Positions 44,981 to 56,298 of a stretch of 64,000 nt of DNA are shown here, one piece after another (position 1 is the stretch's first letter; the number at the start of each line of letters is the position of its first letter). Source of the stretch: Linum tenue (taxonomy: Eukaryota; Streptophyta; Magnoliopsida; Malpighiales; Linaceae). The stretch lies in the NCBI GenBank assembly GCA_946122785.1, contig CAMGYJ010000006.1:44474066-44538065 (forward strand), in the 5' to 3' direction. A model generated the notes under the pieces. The model made no database searches and was not told the DNA's origin. It saw only the letters and a list, made by a program, of their open reading frames with translations. The translations under genes and the position numbers were made by a program.

Positions 44981-46332
44981 TGATAGACCGTTAATGGCAC
45001 ATATTTTTACCCCAATTCTTGAGCCGTTTGAGATGTTGATTCTCGTGTTTTAGGCTAATTTCACGCTAGGTTGTTCTTGTTTGTGATATTTCAGGTCCTA
45101 GTACGTGAATGAAGGTTTGGGAGCGAGTTTCGGGTCGATTGGACGAAGATCGGACGTGTGGCGAGGCGCCGAGGAAGTCACACGGGCACTCATAAAACCC
45201 ACACGGCCGTGCAAGGAACCAATGTGGCCGTGTGGGATTTAGCGAGACTTCACACGGGCACACTGGAAATTCCACACGGCCGTGTGCCCTTGCCCGTGTA
45301 GGTAGCCTGAAGTCCATTTATTCGAAACGCCGCGTTTTGGCATTCACACGGGCAGCTGGGTAAGCCACACGGCCGTGTGGCCTGCCCGTGTGATCGGGAA
45401 AAGCTGGGTTTTAACCCGATTTCGAGCCAAAGGAGAGGGAATCGACTTTTTGGAGCAAAAATAGAGCCCTAGAGAGAGAAAGTGCGTAGAACTCATCCTA
45501 AGAGTGGTTTTGGAGCTGGGTTTCATCAAATCAAGCTTGGAGATCATCATAGGAGTGAAAATCATCATCCTAGAGCAGATTCTTCCCATTGTTATGAGTA
45601 TGACTGCTTTGTATTCTGTTATCCCCTCTCTCTCTATGGAGTAGAGCTCACTTGGGTATGAAGAACCCTAGTTCCATGTGTTAGGGATATTGATTGTAAT
45701 GACTTGGGATTGTTATACTGTTTGATTATAATCGAATGATGCATGATTCATTGAATTAATTGAAGTCTAATCAGCTTTTCTTGATTTCTGCTGCAACCTG
45801 AGATAGATAGAATCTGATTAGGTTGTTAGAGCTTCATCATTCGGTAGTAGTGAATTGGTTATACGAGAGTTAGTCAATCTGTTGCTTTGTACTGGAATTC
45901 AATTCCGGTAGTGGAGTTCTGTGTTCATAGCCTCAGCTTTCTATTCTGGTGAAGACTAGTCGTCTGCCGGGTAGTTGGACTGAGAGGGCTTGGTCAGCTT
46001 AAGAGATTCCAAGGTACTATCGGATCTTCTGCAATTTAATCAACAGTAAATGGACCCAGGGTAATTACAATTGAGACGTAACTAAGGAGCTAGGGGGGGG
46101 GGACTCATTCCCGAGTGACTCTTCCTTGACTTCAGAACACCGAACCATTTCCTGCTTTCTTACTGCTTTTAGTTAAAACAACAATCACTCGACTTAGTTT
46201 GCTAGATAATAGATAATCACGGAGTAGGCAGTAGATCTAGACCCCAGGTTGACATTAGAACTTGCTACTTTACTGCATTCCCGGACTCCGATTATACTTG
46301 GTCGCAGTTTCGTGTTGTGTTTTAGCGTGTCA
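44981..46332 (+). repeat. 3' LTR of the Athila-like element
   Basis: Matches 36767-38120 end to end (TGATAGACCG ... GCGTGTCA), including the palindrome cluster at 45175-45390. Confidence 0.93.
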
Positions 46333-46530
46333 CCCCGCAAATGAACTGCCAAGTCCAAGGTAACAACACTGCCTCGATATGCAGACCCAGATGATACTGC
46401 AAGCTATTTGTTGGTGTAAGAAGTTTGTTAGTTTCTGCTTTTGTGAACAAATTTACCGCAAGGAGTTTCATGTGTTGTGTCATGGTGGAACTTAGAATGT
46501 TTGTTTATGTTGAAAAAGAAGGTAGAGTGT

Positions 46531-47265
46531 TATGGGAATAGGGATGACAATTTCGACCTGACCCGATTTACCCGACCTTTTTGGCCTATTTTGGGGCGGG
46601 TCAGACCCGCCCCGTAGGCGGGGCAGGCATGGGTATCTCTCATCGAACCAACCTGCCCTGACCCGCCCCATTCTCGACCCAAACAGAGCTGGGTTACTGA
46701 TGTGAAGAGCTGAAAATGTTGGCTACAGTGAACGAGTCCTTGTCGGGACGAGAGGTGAGATGGAGTTTTGCCCGAGGAAGAAATATGGGGTGGTCCATTG
46801 GTTAGCTCACATTGGTTTGGGTTGGGATCAGCAAGTGGTTTGGGTTGATAACCCTCCCCTGTCTCTTTGTTGTTTGATTGATGCTGATATGGGCTCTGGG
46901 CCCTAAACTTTTTTCTATTTGAATGAATTGATCTAAATTACATATAATCTTAGTCAAATTACTTAGGATTCTCCTCTTATTATATTATATTTTAGCTATA
47001 ATAAAGTTGTAATTAAGTGAAAACCTCAAATTTTTTCAATAATTTAACTATATTTTAACATATTATGGTTTCTTTCTTGGTCTTTTAATGAAAATAACTA
47101 ATATTTCTATTTTTTTTTACATAAATTACATACCCATTAGGTTGACCTGTCCAGATCCGCGCCCCATAATAAATTACCTGACCTGGACCCGACCTGCCAT
47201 GGGGTGGGTATGGGTATCGAGATACCCGCCCCGGACCTGCCCCATTGCCATTCCTATATGGGAAT
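46531..47265. mobile_element. MITE-like element with 9-bp target duplication
   Basis: Flanks TATGGGAAT at 46531-46539 and 47257-47265 are identical; element body 46540-47256 (717 bp). Ends AGGGATGACAATTTCG and, inverted, TAGGAATGGCAATGGGGC, each followed by GGGGCGGGT/ACCCGCCCC-type clusters. The middle is AT-rich and non-coding. The 9-bp duplication suggests mobilisation by a MULE-type transposase (8 bp with hAT is the alternative). Confidence 0.75.
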
Positions 47266-47339
47266 GAAAATGGATGTACTGTTTTGGATGTTTGGAAATA
47301 TTTCCATGATAAGTTTGCAATGCAAAATGCACTATCGCA

Positions 47340-48123
47340 TTATGGATTTTGTGAAGCAGGTCAAATGTGACAACAATCGAAAGTTCTCATATTATGTAAA
47401 GTCCATGACAAATATTCACTTCGTCATATTACTCAGAAGTTAATTAAACCACCTTTCTTGACGAGCTATACTTGTCATAATACGCAGTTACGACAAAATT
47501 GCCTCGTCACAATTATGAGTTATGACAAAATCCGTTCGTCCTAATATACTGAAATGACAAAATATATTCGTCATAGACGCACTTATGAAAATGAATATTC
47601 GTCACAACATAAATTATGACAAAATAAATTAGTCACAACAATGTGATGTAAGAGTACAAAGTCCGTAATATGACAAATTTATGACAAAACATATTGACAT
47701 AAATTTTCAGTTTGTCACATTATACACATTTCCTGACAAAAAAAGATTTTTTCCTATTAGGCATGTGACAAATTATGAACCTTTCATGACAAATTATAAT
47801 CGTCACAAAATACTTTATGAAAAACTATGATCGTCTAATATGACCAACAATTTTTCAAAATTACCAATTTATGACAATGATAATGACAAAAGGTTTCGTC
47901 ATAATATCTCTGTTTGTCACAATAAACAACCTAGAACCTCGTATATACCGGAAGCAGATGTGACAAATGTGTTTCAAAAATTTGTCACATTTGACCTATC
48001 CTGACGGCGATAAAATGACAAAACCTTGTGACAAACAATTGTCATATTAGGTAAAATATGACAAAATAGGTATCTAATATGACCAAATGTGCCTGTCATA
48101 ATAGGCCAAATTTGTTGTAGTAG
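47340..48123 (+). repeat. CACTA right subterminal repeats and end
   Basis: More than twenty TGACAAA/TTTGTCA motifs. The end TTTGTTGTAGTAG at 48111-48123 is a CACTACAACAAA-type terminus in reverse complement, with the outermost bases altered. Confidence 0.7.
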
Positions 48124-49017
48124 GACACTACTATTATTAAACATATTCTCTAGGTTGCAACTCATTTGTTGTTGTTGTTGCTTCGTAAAAGAAAACTCAT
48201 TTGTTGTTCTATTTTAAACACTATGTAATAGTAAAAACACTGTTCTTTATTTCTAATTATTTTCAAAACCTAACAATTAAACACATTCGAGCTATCCTTA
48301 ATTTGAATTGATTTTATAGGTATACTGCAAGATTTGAAAGAGTCTTTCAAGTCTAATTTGAGTTACATCAGGAACATAGTTAGAAATCGAATATGCGATC
48401 AGTTCCAAAATTATTGTCTAATATGGTATATTTGCACTAGTTGGATATTTTTTGATTTATAAATTATTTAATTTTTAATTTAATTTTTGGAAGAGGACAC
48501 CCCTATAAAAAATTTCTGAATCCGCTTTTGGCTACATATCATTATTATCATTAATTCCTTGTGTGATTGATTAAGTAATGAGATGAAGCAAAATAAAGCA
48601 TTATTTAGTTGTACTTTTTTTACATGAAGTGAAAGAAAGATTATGAATGCGTTTGTGGAAGAGATAGAATATCATAGTTGAAGATTCAACAATGCATTTT
48701 ATTAATGAGATGGAGTGCATAATCATCTAGATAAAACTTCTTAACCATTACGTACCATTTAATGATCTTCTCTATCTATATTACCAATCATTTACTTTAT
48801 TGATTTGTTTATTTATGCCTATCTTGAAAACCAACTAAATATAGGGAACCTCAAACCATCGATTTTTACCTTTGTTGTGTCTTTGTTTGACCACAAGTTA
48901 TTAGTTTGAGATTTTTTTCTTATAACAAGACCTGATCGAATGCGACCTTAGGCGTTTATATGATTTTTAGTACTTGGCAACTCTACTGCATATTTTGTGT
49001 ATGCATATTGCACATCA
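48124..49017 (+). other. AT-rich DNA, probably a degraded LTR at its right end
   Basis: 48490-48540 carries the phrase GGACACCCCTATAAAAAATT, resembling the left flank at 29130. The last part ends ...GCACATCA at 49017, directly before a primer-site-like sequence, so it is likely the end of a decayed LTR. Confidence 0.35.
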
Positions 49018-49882
49018 AGTTTTTGGTGCCATTGCCATGGATTTCTAATCGTATATGAAAGTAACTAACCATCTTATATCTCTTTGTTATCTTTGGATTT
49101 TTTTTTGTAGGATTTTTTTATGAGTCTAATGTCTACTAGAAGAGAAACAGAAAACCAAAAGATCGTGATTGAGATCTTCAAAGAAGGAGAACATCGAGTT
49201 CACCCTTGTTGAGATCGAAGGAATGAGCATCTAGCTCAGGAGAGGAGGACACTTCAAGCAACACTCATCTCGAGCTAATTTTGAGCTGGGAGAAGGAAAT
49301 TGACGAAGACTCCAGATTCTATCTTGGAGAAGAAGAATCATATACTTCATCTTCTACATCATCCAAAATGGGAGAAGAGAAAATAATGGTGGTCCCACCT
49401 ACTCTATATGAGTATTTAAGACCAAGAACTTCGAACATCACTTCGACCATTTTCGAATCACCAACTACCATAGAAATCCGCACATCATTCATGCAGATGG
49501 TAGAATAAGCTAGAAGATTAGCACGAAGGAACGATGACAATCCGGTTCAACATTTTAAAACTTTCTTAGAGATCGTAGATATTTTTCCATGAGTTGAAGC
49601 CACTCGATATGCCATTCAACTAAGAGTCTTCTCTTTCTCATTTATGGGAAAGGCAAAGCATTTACTAGGATATTCAAAGATCAAATCAAGCACTTTGCAA
49701 ACCCTATCTGAAGCATTCATTGGAAACCCACTTGAGTTGCCATCAAAGATCAAATCACTCCATCCCAACAGAAGGATGAAGAGACATTCTATTATGCTTG
49801 TAGGTAATTATTCCAAAGGCATCTAAATGCATGCCCCCATTATGGATTCACATAAGAGCAATTACAAAAGTACTTTGCCAAA
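49018..49882 (+). pseudogene. Decayed Athila-like primer site and gag
   Basis: TGGTGCCATTGCCATGGA at 49024-49041 is a mutated copy of the Athila primer site. After it, shifting frames give HLAQERRTLQATL, NPVQHFKTFLEI, YAIQLRVFSFSFMGKAK and ACPHYG-like phrases that correspond to Athila gag (HLxxFLEI, RLFPFSLxGKA). There are many stops. Confidence 0.65.
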
Positions 49883-51742
49883 TGATAACACCTAAATTGG
49901 TGTTATTTACCCTTCATATTAAGGTTTGTTTCATGCCAATTCATGTGCATATTTGCTTGAACATCGTCAATTGCATCCCTATTTCATTCCTATTTGAATT
50001 CGATGTGATTTTAGGATGTTTTAGATGATACATGCGAATTAGGTACAAAACAAGGTCACAAGTGTAGCAAGGGGGTAGAAGACTAAAGATTGTGGCCTAG
50101 AAGTGAAGATCACGGTCGAGATAATGGACCGCGAAGTCAAGCTGAAGATCACGACATGGAAGCCCAAGACCGCGAAGTGAGTGAACTTTGTGAAGAAGGA
50201 TCCATGGAGAAACAGAGAGTTTCCTCGATTGGATCACGACCACAGTGTAAATTGACCTCGAGGAAGATCACGGCCGCGAATCATGGATCGCGACTGCAAA
50301 GTCAGCCCACAATCTCCTCGTCCCCAAAGGCTGAAATGGCATCATCGCAAGATCGCGACCTCGCCATTGAAGATCCCACCCGCGATCTTGACCCTATGTG
50401 GCCGCGAACTTCTCCATCCTGTGATGCCTATAAATAGAAGACCCCTTCCCCCTCATTTAGAGAGATGATTTTGAGATAGAATTTATGGTTTTAGAGAGAG
50501 AAAAGCCGAAGGAAGGAGAAGAGGAGAAGAACGATAAGGAGCTAGAAGAGAGGAAACATCTTCCTCAACCTCAATACTTCTTCAATTTCTTCTATGTATC
50601 TTCTTCCCTCCTTTATGGAGTAGTCCTCTAAGGTACTAGGGGTTCTAAACCCCAAACCCTAGTTTTAGGGTTTACTATGTATGTATGATATTTTAGGGTT
50701 TGAATGAATTAATGTATTTGTCTAGTAGATTCTATTGCTATTCTATCTTTGATTGTGTTTGGGTAAGTCACTCTAATCTTCTCTACTAGCCTACTTTATG
50801 CTTATACGTTGGGTTTGGAGTTTTAGAGTTAGACGGGTATGTGCCATCAAGCAAATCGAGGTTATATGTATGAATAGGGACCTTTGGTGTTCGAGGCGAC
50901 CAAACCCCTGCCATAAGTAGCCTTTCTAGATAGAACTGGGGATGAAAAATCAGTGTGAACGGCGGGTAGTAACCATTGGAGCTCGATTCAAGCCTCGAGG
51001 AGTGACGATTGACGACCCGGAGAATAGTTCTTCCTTATACATGATGATTTCTACATCCAACATGGCTTTCCTCCCTCTCTCTCTATGGAGTAATCCCCTT
51101 TACCACTTGGATAGGAAGAACTCTATTTTTGCTTGTTAGGAGCACTTGTATGAACCCCTTTTCAATACATTGATGATTATATATCCAATTGAAGTTTTAT
51201 TCATAAATCTATGAGTCTTGACCACACTTGTATGTTTCCAGCTTTGACATAGAACGATAGGGTCTGAATAGGTCAATATAGCATCTTGATCTGGAAGTGG
51301 TGAATCGATTATGCGAGAGTCAATCGATGCATTGCTCTATACTGGGAATCATTCCAATAGAGGAGATGTGTTTTCATTGCCTTAGCACTTTATCTCGGGA
51401 AAGGTTAGTTGCCTGCCGGGTAACGTGTCTTAGAGGACTTGGTCAGCTTAAGAGATTCCAAGCTAGGTCCGGATCTTCCGCAGTATAAATCTGAATAAAA
51501 TTGGATCGGGTGAATTACAACTCGACTTAACTGCAGACTAGGGGGAATCATTACCTAAGTGGTTCCTTCTTAACTTTGAAAACAATAACATTTACTGCTA
51601 TCTGTTTAATTTGCTTTGAACACTTCACTCAGTAGGCAATACATCGAGACCCTGGGTTGATAAGTAAAACTTACCCACTATTCTACATTTCCATTGTACG
51701 ATTATACTTGGTCGTAGTTTGGTATTGTGTCGTAGTGAGTCA
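49883..51742 (+). repeat. Athila-like LTR, second family
   Basis: 1860 bp from TGATAACACC to GTGAGTCA, followed by TTTTTTGGCGCCATTG, a truncated primer site. Phrases such as GGTCAGCTTAAGAGATTCCA and GATTATACTTGGTCG are shared with the 36767 LTR. Positions 50090-50400 hold scattered GATCGCGA/GACCGCGAA palindromic motifs where the other family has CACACGGCCGTGTG. Confidence 0.75.
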
Positions 51743-51785
51743 AATTTTTTGGCGCCATTGTAGAAACGTGAACGTCTGTTACTTT

Positions 51786-53000
51786 TGTAACACCCCGGTA
51801 TATTAGATTTCGGTTCGACCATAAATAATGATAGGTTCGACCATAAATAATGTAACACTCCGACCTTTGAGTTTGGGTTCGATCTTAATACGTAATCGAT
51901 GGATTGACAGTTACGTACTAAGAGTTGCAATCGCGGATTAAAAACAATAATAATAATAATTAATATACATATATATATATATAATATATATAGGTTATAT
52001 CTTCGGTGCACTCACTTTTTTGGGTGCATTCAATGCACCCGCCTCATAATCGTCATTCTGAGCAGATGATTCATGTGAAAACGATGACAATCATCCCTTG
52101 TAGTATGATGAACAAGAACCACATGAATTTTACAAAAATCATTCAAGATTCACTTTAATTTGAATGATTCAGAGTTTAGGAATTTGGGGTTAGGGTTAGG
52201 GTTTACAATTTGGGATTTTGGGTTTAGATTCAAAATTGAATGTTAATAGGTTAGGGTAATGGGTTGATTAGTTGTGATTCTGTGTTATATCATCATATGA
52301 GACTGATGCTACTCATTAAATTTCAAAATTTGATGTATTATAACCATTTTTAGAGGTGGGTGACTAAATGCACCCAAAAAAGTGAGTGCACCGAAGTAGC
52401 CACCAATATATATATATATATGGCAATATATATATGTAAATCTAACAGGGCGTCCCACACTCCTCCCAAAAACATTTTCCCATTTACTTCCCCCACCCCA
52501 CGTAACCCTTTTCCCAAAAAAAAACCTCCCCCAATTAATTCCCCATCACAAATCTTTTGTCCAATTCTTTTCCCAGCAGCGCCCACCCTCCTCGTCTTCT
52601 TCGGTGTCGAGTGAGAAGCAGCGTGGCGGAGCGGAAAGGAAAAAAAAAGAGAGGGAGAAGAAGACCCAACCCCGTCCCCGTCCTCGATCCTCCGGCCCCA
52701 ATCCCTATTGTGTCCCTAATATTTGCGGTGACGTTTGAGCGTTCGATCATTGATCGACAAGGAGATCAGTGTCTCGGATCATCCAACCTAGGCCGAGGCA
52801 CATTCTAGAGGTAAGGGAACTCGATCCCTTTGAGTTAGGTCGATTAATATGGAGATTTTTCGTGAGGGTGCAATTCTGGGTTTTTAGCAACAGACGTTAC
52901 ATGCTTTTAGTGACAGATTTTGGGTGGTCACTAAAGCTGCTGGAAATTTGCAGAAACTTATTTAGGATGTTTTAAATTGTTTAGAGCCTTTGTGAGTGTT
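51786..53000 (+). repeat. LTR-like remnant starting TGTAACACCCCGG-type
   Basis: TAACACCCCGGTATATTAG near 51787 resembles the start of plant gypsy LTRs. A purine-rich GAAAGGAAAAAAAAAGAG stretch and a GAGGTAAGGGAACTCGATCC phrase near 52808 resemble the LTR/leader of the same kind. A MITE sits inside it. No coding region attached. Confidence 0.4.
51993..52404. mobile_element. MITE family A, copy 1
   Basis: Terminal inverted repeats of about 45 bp: CGGTGCACTCACTTTTTTGG at the left and its complement at the right (CCAAAAAAGTGAGTGCACCG). It is flanked by TA-rich DNA, and the interior contains GGGGTTAGGGTTAGGG. The same family is at 56299. Confidence 0.85.
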
Positions 53001-53697
53001 TGTTCCTAGGTTTCACAATTTTATAAATTGAGGGAGGTCAGGGATATGACTTTAATTTAATATGAGGATTTTTAAAGATGTGTTTATATTTTTAGAAATT
53101 TTTTGAATGTTTATTTTAATTAAATAAAAATCTCACCGAGTGGATTTTAAGGGTTTGATAATTTTATAGGATATAGGTGCTCATGATTGACACGGGATTA
53201 GAAGTCATTAACTATTGTGTGGATCTACCTAGATACAATATGCTGAACATCACATTTAACAACTTTCAATTTGCACCAACGGGCATCCAATTTGCTTAAT
53301 TTTATGTATACTTTATAGTAACTCAGTTAAGTTAATGGAGGCTTGATTAAGTCTATATTCGTCGTATTTTTGTTAAAGTACTTAACTCTCGTATGAAATT
53401 TTTATTTAAAAAAAATGTGTACGATTCGATTTGTTGATGTATTATGATAAACAAGAGAAGCGCATACAGACAAGTAATTAAAACCGAAATATTATCTTCA
53501 TTAATTTCCCGATAAGAACATTCGTATGAGTATACATATGAAGTGATTTATTGGTACAACAAGATCACAAATTAGACGAAAAATACTGGAAAACTTATTA
53601 TTAGACACCAACGTCACGTGAAAAAGGAAGCAAAACCGAAACTACTCATACATGCATGCACGTAGCACGTTTGGTCGTAGAACTAATAGATGCTTAA
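53001..53697. other. Non-coding DNA 3' of the proline-rich protein gene
   Basis: AT-rich. The last 100-200 bp before 53698 should hold the 3' UTR of the minus-strand gene. I cannot place a specific poly(A) signal. Confidence 0.4.
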
Positions 53698-54210
53698 TTA
53701 AGGGCATTGGAAGCCAGATGGAAGCTTCTGGTTACAGGCATTGAGAAGCAAGCTCAGAGAGACTGGAACGTTGAGGTTGATCCCGAGGATATTGGCTTTA
53801 ATGGCGGTGCAAAGGCAGACGGCGGCTTCAACATCAACGAGCCCATTGATCAAGCTACAACAAGGTTGAACCGGTGGGCTCCCGAGCTTCAGATTGAGCA
53901 GATTGGCAAGCACATCGGCACAAACGCCCAGCTTGAGTGCATCAATCGGGCACTTCCCGCTGCCGCCGGTGGAAGGAGTTGTAGGGGTGGAAGGAGTTGT
54001 AGGGCTAAGAGGAGTTGGTTTAGGGGTGGAAGGAGTTGTAGGGCTAGGAGGAGTTGGTTTAGGCGTAGGAGGAGTTGGTCTAGGCGTAGGCGGAGTTGTA
54101 GGGGTAGGTTTCGGATTAGGGCAGCCACCACCGCAGGCAGAGGCCATGGAGAAGAAGAGAAGGTTGAGAGCTAAGAAGAGAGCCATGGCCGAGCTGGTTT
54201 GGGAAAACAT
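53698..54210 (-). CDS. Hybrid proline-rich protein with 8-cysteine motif (EARLI1/DC2.15-like), intact
   Basis: Single exon, 170 aa. Residues 1-25 form a signal peptide ([20 protein letters not shown]). Residues 26-86 are a Pro/Thr-rich linker with PTPPTP and SPTTPSTP repeats. Residues 87-170 form the eight-cysteine domain (C87, ...GVC, CC, CLC, C, C), the lipid-transfer-protein fold of the HyPRP family. These are secreted cell-wall proteins often induced by cold or stress. A TATA box lies about 95 bp upstream. Start at the first Met of the signal peptide; length and layout are normal, with no defects. The linker repeats probably vary between relatives. Confidence 0.95.
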   Translation of the reverse strand: MFSQTSSAMALFLALNLLFFSMASACGGGCPNPKPTPTTPPTPRPTPPTPKPTPPSPTTPSTPKPTPLSPTTPSTPTTPSTGGSGKCPIDALKLGVCADVLANLLNLKLGSPPVQPCCSLINGLVDVEAAVCLCTAIKANILGINLNVPVSLSLLLNACNQKLPSGFQCP

Positions 54211-54300
54211 GTTTTGATAATGTTGCTAAGCAAAAGGCTTGCTACGCTTAAGCTATGTGAAGAAGAGATTTGGTGGTTTGGGAATGAACCCTGGGTGGGG

Positions 54301-54310
54301 TTTTTATAGG
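54301..54310 (-). promoter_or_regulatory. TATA box of the proline-rich protein gene
   Basis: Minus strand CCTATAAAAACCCC, about 95 bp upstream of the start codon, the expected distance for a plant promoter with a short leader. Confidence 0.7.
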
Positions 54311-54609
54311 ACTAGATTCTAATGAAGGATAATTCAAGGGTGGTATTAGAAAGGGCATGAAGTCATCATGCATGTATTTGTGTACTTGTGATTATTGTCT
54401 TGATTTACTGTATGCATAAGGGTAGAGAGAATTTCAGGGCCAACTTTTGGAAGCTTGTTGGTCGACTACTGAGTATCAATAACAACTTGCCATGCATGTT
54501 CCCACCTGCTCTTGCTTGGAAATTTTCACAATTAGATTTTTTCTTTTATGACATTGGTGTTGGATATTTATTTATATATGGTATAAAGGTAAAGTTTGTA
54601 ATTGATTAT

Positions 54610-54965
54610 ATTCTACTTCGGTTCGGTACACTCAATTTTTTTTTTTTTTTGCATTCAATGCATCCAATACTAAAAGTGGTCAAAATAAATCAAATTTTGA
54701 ACTTTAATTGATAGTATTAGTCTAATATGAAGATATAAAATCAAAACTAATTAAACTATTACCGTAACCCCTTAACTGTCGATTTTGAATGCCAACCCAA
54801 AACTCTAAATGATAAATCTAAACCCTAATCCTTAGGGGTTAGACTTTATGATTTAGATAATTAAGATCTAGGGTTCACTCATCAAGGGTTGTGATATAGT
54901 ATCATGTCCAAGTATTCGGTTAATTCGAGGTCTAAATAGCACTTTCTTAGTCATGGTATGTCGTA
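54610..54965. repeat. Diverged fragments of MITE families A and B
   Basis: 54615-54720 resembles family A (GGTACACTCAATTTTTT, GCATTCAATGCATCC). 54835-54965 resembles the right half of family B (GATCTAGGGTTCACTCATCA, TTCGAGGTCTAAATAGC, CATGGTATGTCGTACCC). Confidence 0.6.
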
Positions 54966-55372
54966 CCCTAGATATTATTCAATCTACGCATAGAAGCTAA
55001 CATATATCCATATATGGGTCATACTCATATGCTCCAGACGCAAAGCATGCTCCGGATTTTCTATACCGTTGATTTAATCTAACGTTCATAATTAATTATA
55101 ATAAAATTGGTTAATTATTGATAATTAGAATTGCCAACTGTAGCCATTAAATAATCCTAGTTACATTATAGTCACCGAACATTGTTTCGTTGTATAAACA
55201 CAGTCGTTTGCCATAAACAAAATCTCCCTTCTGTAGTCTTATTGGTATGAATCAAACTCTCGAATGAAACAAAAACATACAAGAACAGACAATAAACACA
55301 AAAGCAAACCAAGCACAAAAACTCAATGAAATATCACTTCCTTTTACATCTCAAGCACTCAAAACAACAATA

Positions 55373-55585
55373 TTAGGAGCCTAGTGCCCCGAATACCTGC
55401 TTCTCTATAATCATCTCCACCATTGAAGACTTGAAATCGTGGTTCGGATCGCTCGAGCATTTCACCACCGCAAAGCTCCCCTTCACTTTCCTTTCCAATG
55501 GCAGCATCCTTTTTACAACCCATAGCGTTTTTGATAGCTTTGGCGACACAATTCTTTGTTGATGATCAGCTGTCGATTTTCCCAT
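55373..55585 (-). pseudogene. OVATE family protein fragment
   Basis: 70 codons ending ...SFAVVKCSSDPNHDF then KSSMVEMIIEKQVFGALGS. The OVATE domain normally runs about 60 residues (AVVKxSxDPxxDFxxSMxEMIxExxI... followed by LLxCYLxLNxxxxHxxIxxAF). Here it stops after EKQVF, so the second half is missing. OVATE proteins are transcriptional repressors that act with homeodomain proteins in organ shape. The upstream part is short and basic, without the usual long N-terminus. It is a truncated relic, or an exon whose continuation I cannot find. Confidence 0.65.
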
Positions 55586-56298
55586 CTCTTGGTTTTGCTC
55601 ACGGAATCATGATTTTCACGGTGACTAGGTTTGCGACGGCGGCAGGCAGGGAGAACCGGCGAATCTGAGGAGATTCTTCTTGAGAAGAAAAACTAAGCAT
55701 CGAATTCATCATCGTTCCAATTTTGTAACGCCTCCAAGCAATAGCAATCAATTTTTCCCCTCAGTCTGCACTAAATGTTTGTATGAATCCAGTAAAATCC
55801 CTTCAACACCATGGAACTGGCCGCCAATTTGGAAACAGATTTGTCGGGAATTCCCCATTCCCTATCGCCGCCGAGACCAAGACATAAGAAAACGAAATCG
55901 TCGTACCTAGAAGTGGTTTCAAGCTCAGAACGACTAAATTGCTCATGAGGCATAAAAAGAAACTCTGCAGAATGGAATCGGGGAGCCAGTTCTTTTCAAT
56001 AGTACTTCGTGGGTTTGGAGTAGTGATGTGTTTTAGCCTTTTTGGAACATGGAAATAATTTTAATGGACAAAATTTTAACAAAATGTGGGTACTTAAACC
56101 TACATAAGTACAAAACAAGGTATTTTAATAGTAAAACTAATGGTAAAATTGTTGGGGGACTATAATGTATGTCTAATTATTAATGGGTACTATAATTATT
56201 GATAAATAATAAATTAAATTAGATTTAATAACGTAATTTAATCAACTGTGTACAATCTTGGAGTATGCTATGCGTCTAGGGCATACAAGTATATATAT
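55586..56298. other. Anonymous DNA
   Basis: No gene recognised; short frames only. Confidence 0.35.

Larger units (their letters stand above)
36762..46337 (+). mobile_element. Athila-like Ty3/gypsy retrotransposon with target duplication
   Basis: Element 36767-46332 is flanked by the perfect 5-bp duplication CCCCG (36762-36766 and 46333-46337). It inserted 18 bp after the stop of the second CACTA gene. Two LTRs of 1354 and 1352 bp, tRNA-Asp-type primer site, gag, protease, an ATHILA ORF1-like gene and a polypurine tract are present. RT, RNase H and integrase are missing. LTRs differ at a handful of sites in the first 200 bases, so the insertion is not very recent. Confidence 0.93.
29325..48123 (+). 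mobile_element. CACTA (En/Spm) DNA transposon, decayed, with nested insertions
   Basis: Both flanks carry dense subterminal repeats built on TGACAAA/TTTGTCA (29340-29720 and 47340-48120). Between them are a TNP2-type transposase gene and a second transposase gene in the usual order. The right end in reverse complement reads CTACTACAACAAATTTGG, close to a CACTACAACAAA terminus. The left end is less clear; CCTATTAGGAAAAAAT at 29325 mirrors CCTAATAGGAAAAAAT at about 47761. Without the Athila (9.57 kb) and MITE (0.73 kb) insertions the element is about 8.5 kb, a normal autonomous size. Boundaries are approximate. Confidence 0.75.

Noticed and set aside
52187..52205. Interstitial telomere (TTAGGG-like words at 52187 and 56497)
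   Set aside because: Only two to three units, diverged, and inside MITE copies; not a telomeric array. Kept only as a MITE feature.
53707..54174. Plus-strand ORFs over the proline-rich protein gene
   Set aside because: They are antisense shadows of Pro/Thr-rich codons; the minus-strand frame has the signal peptide and the eight-cysteine domain.
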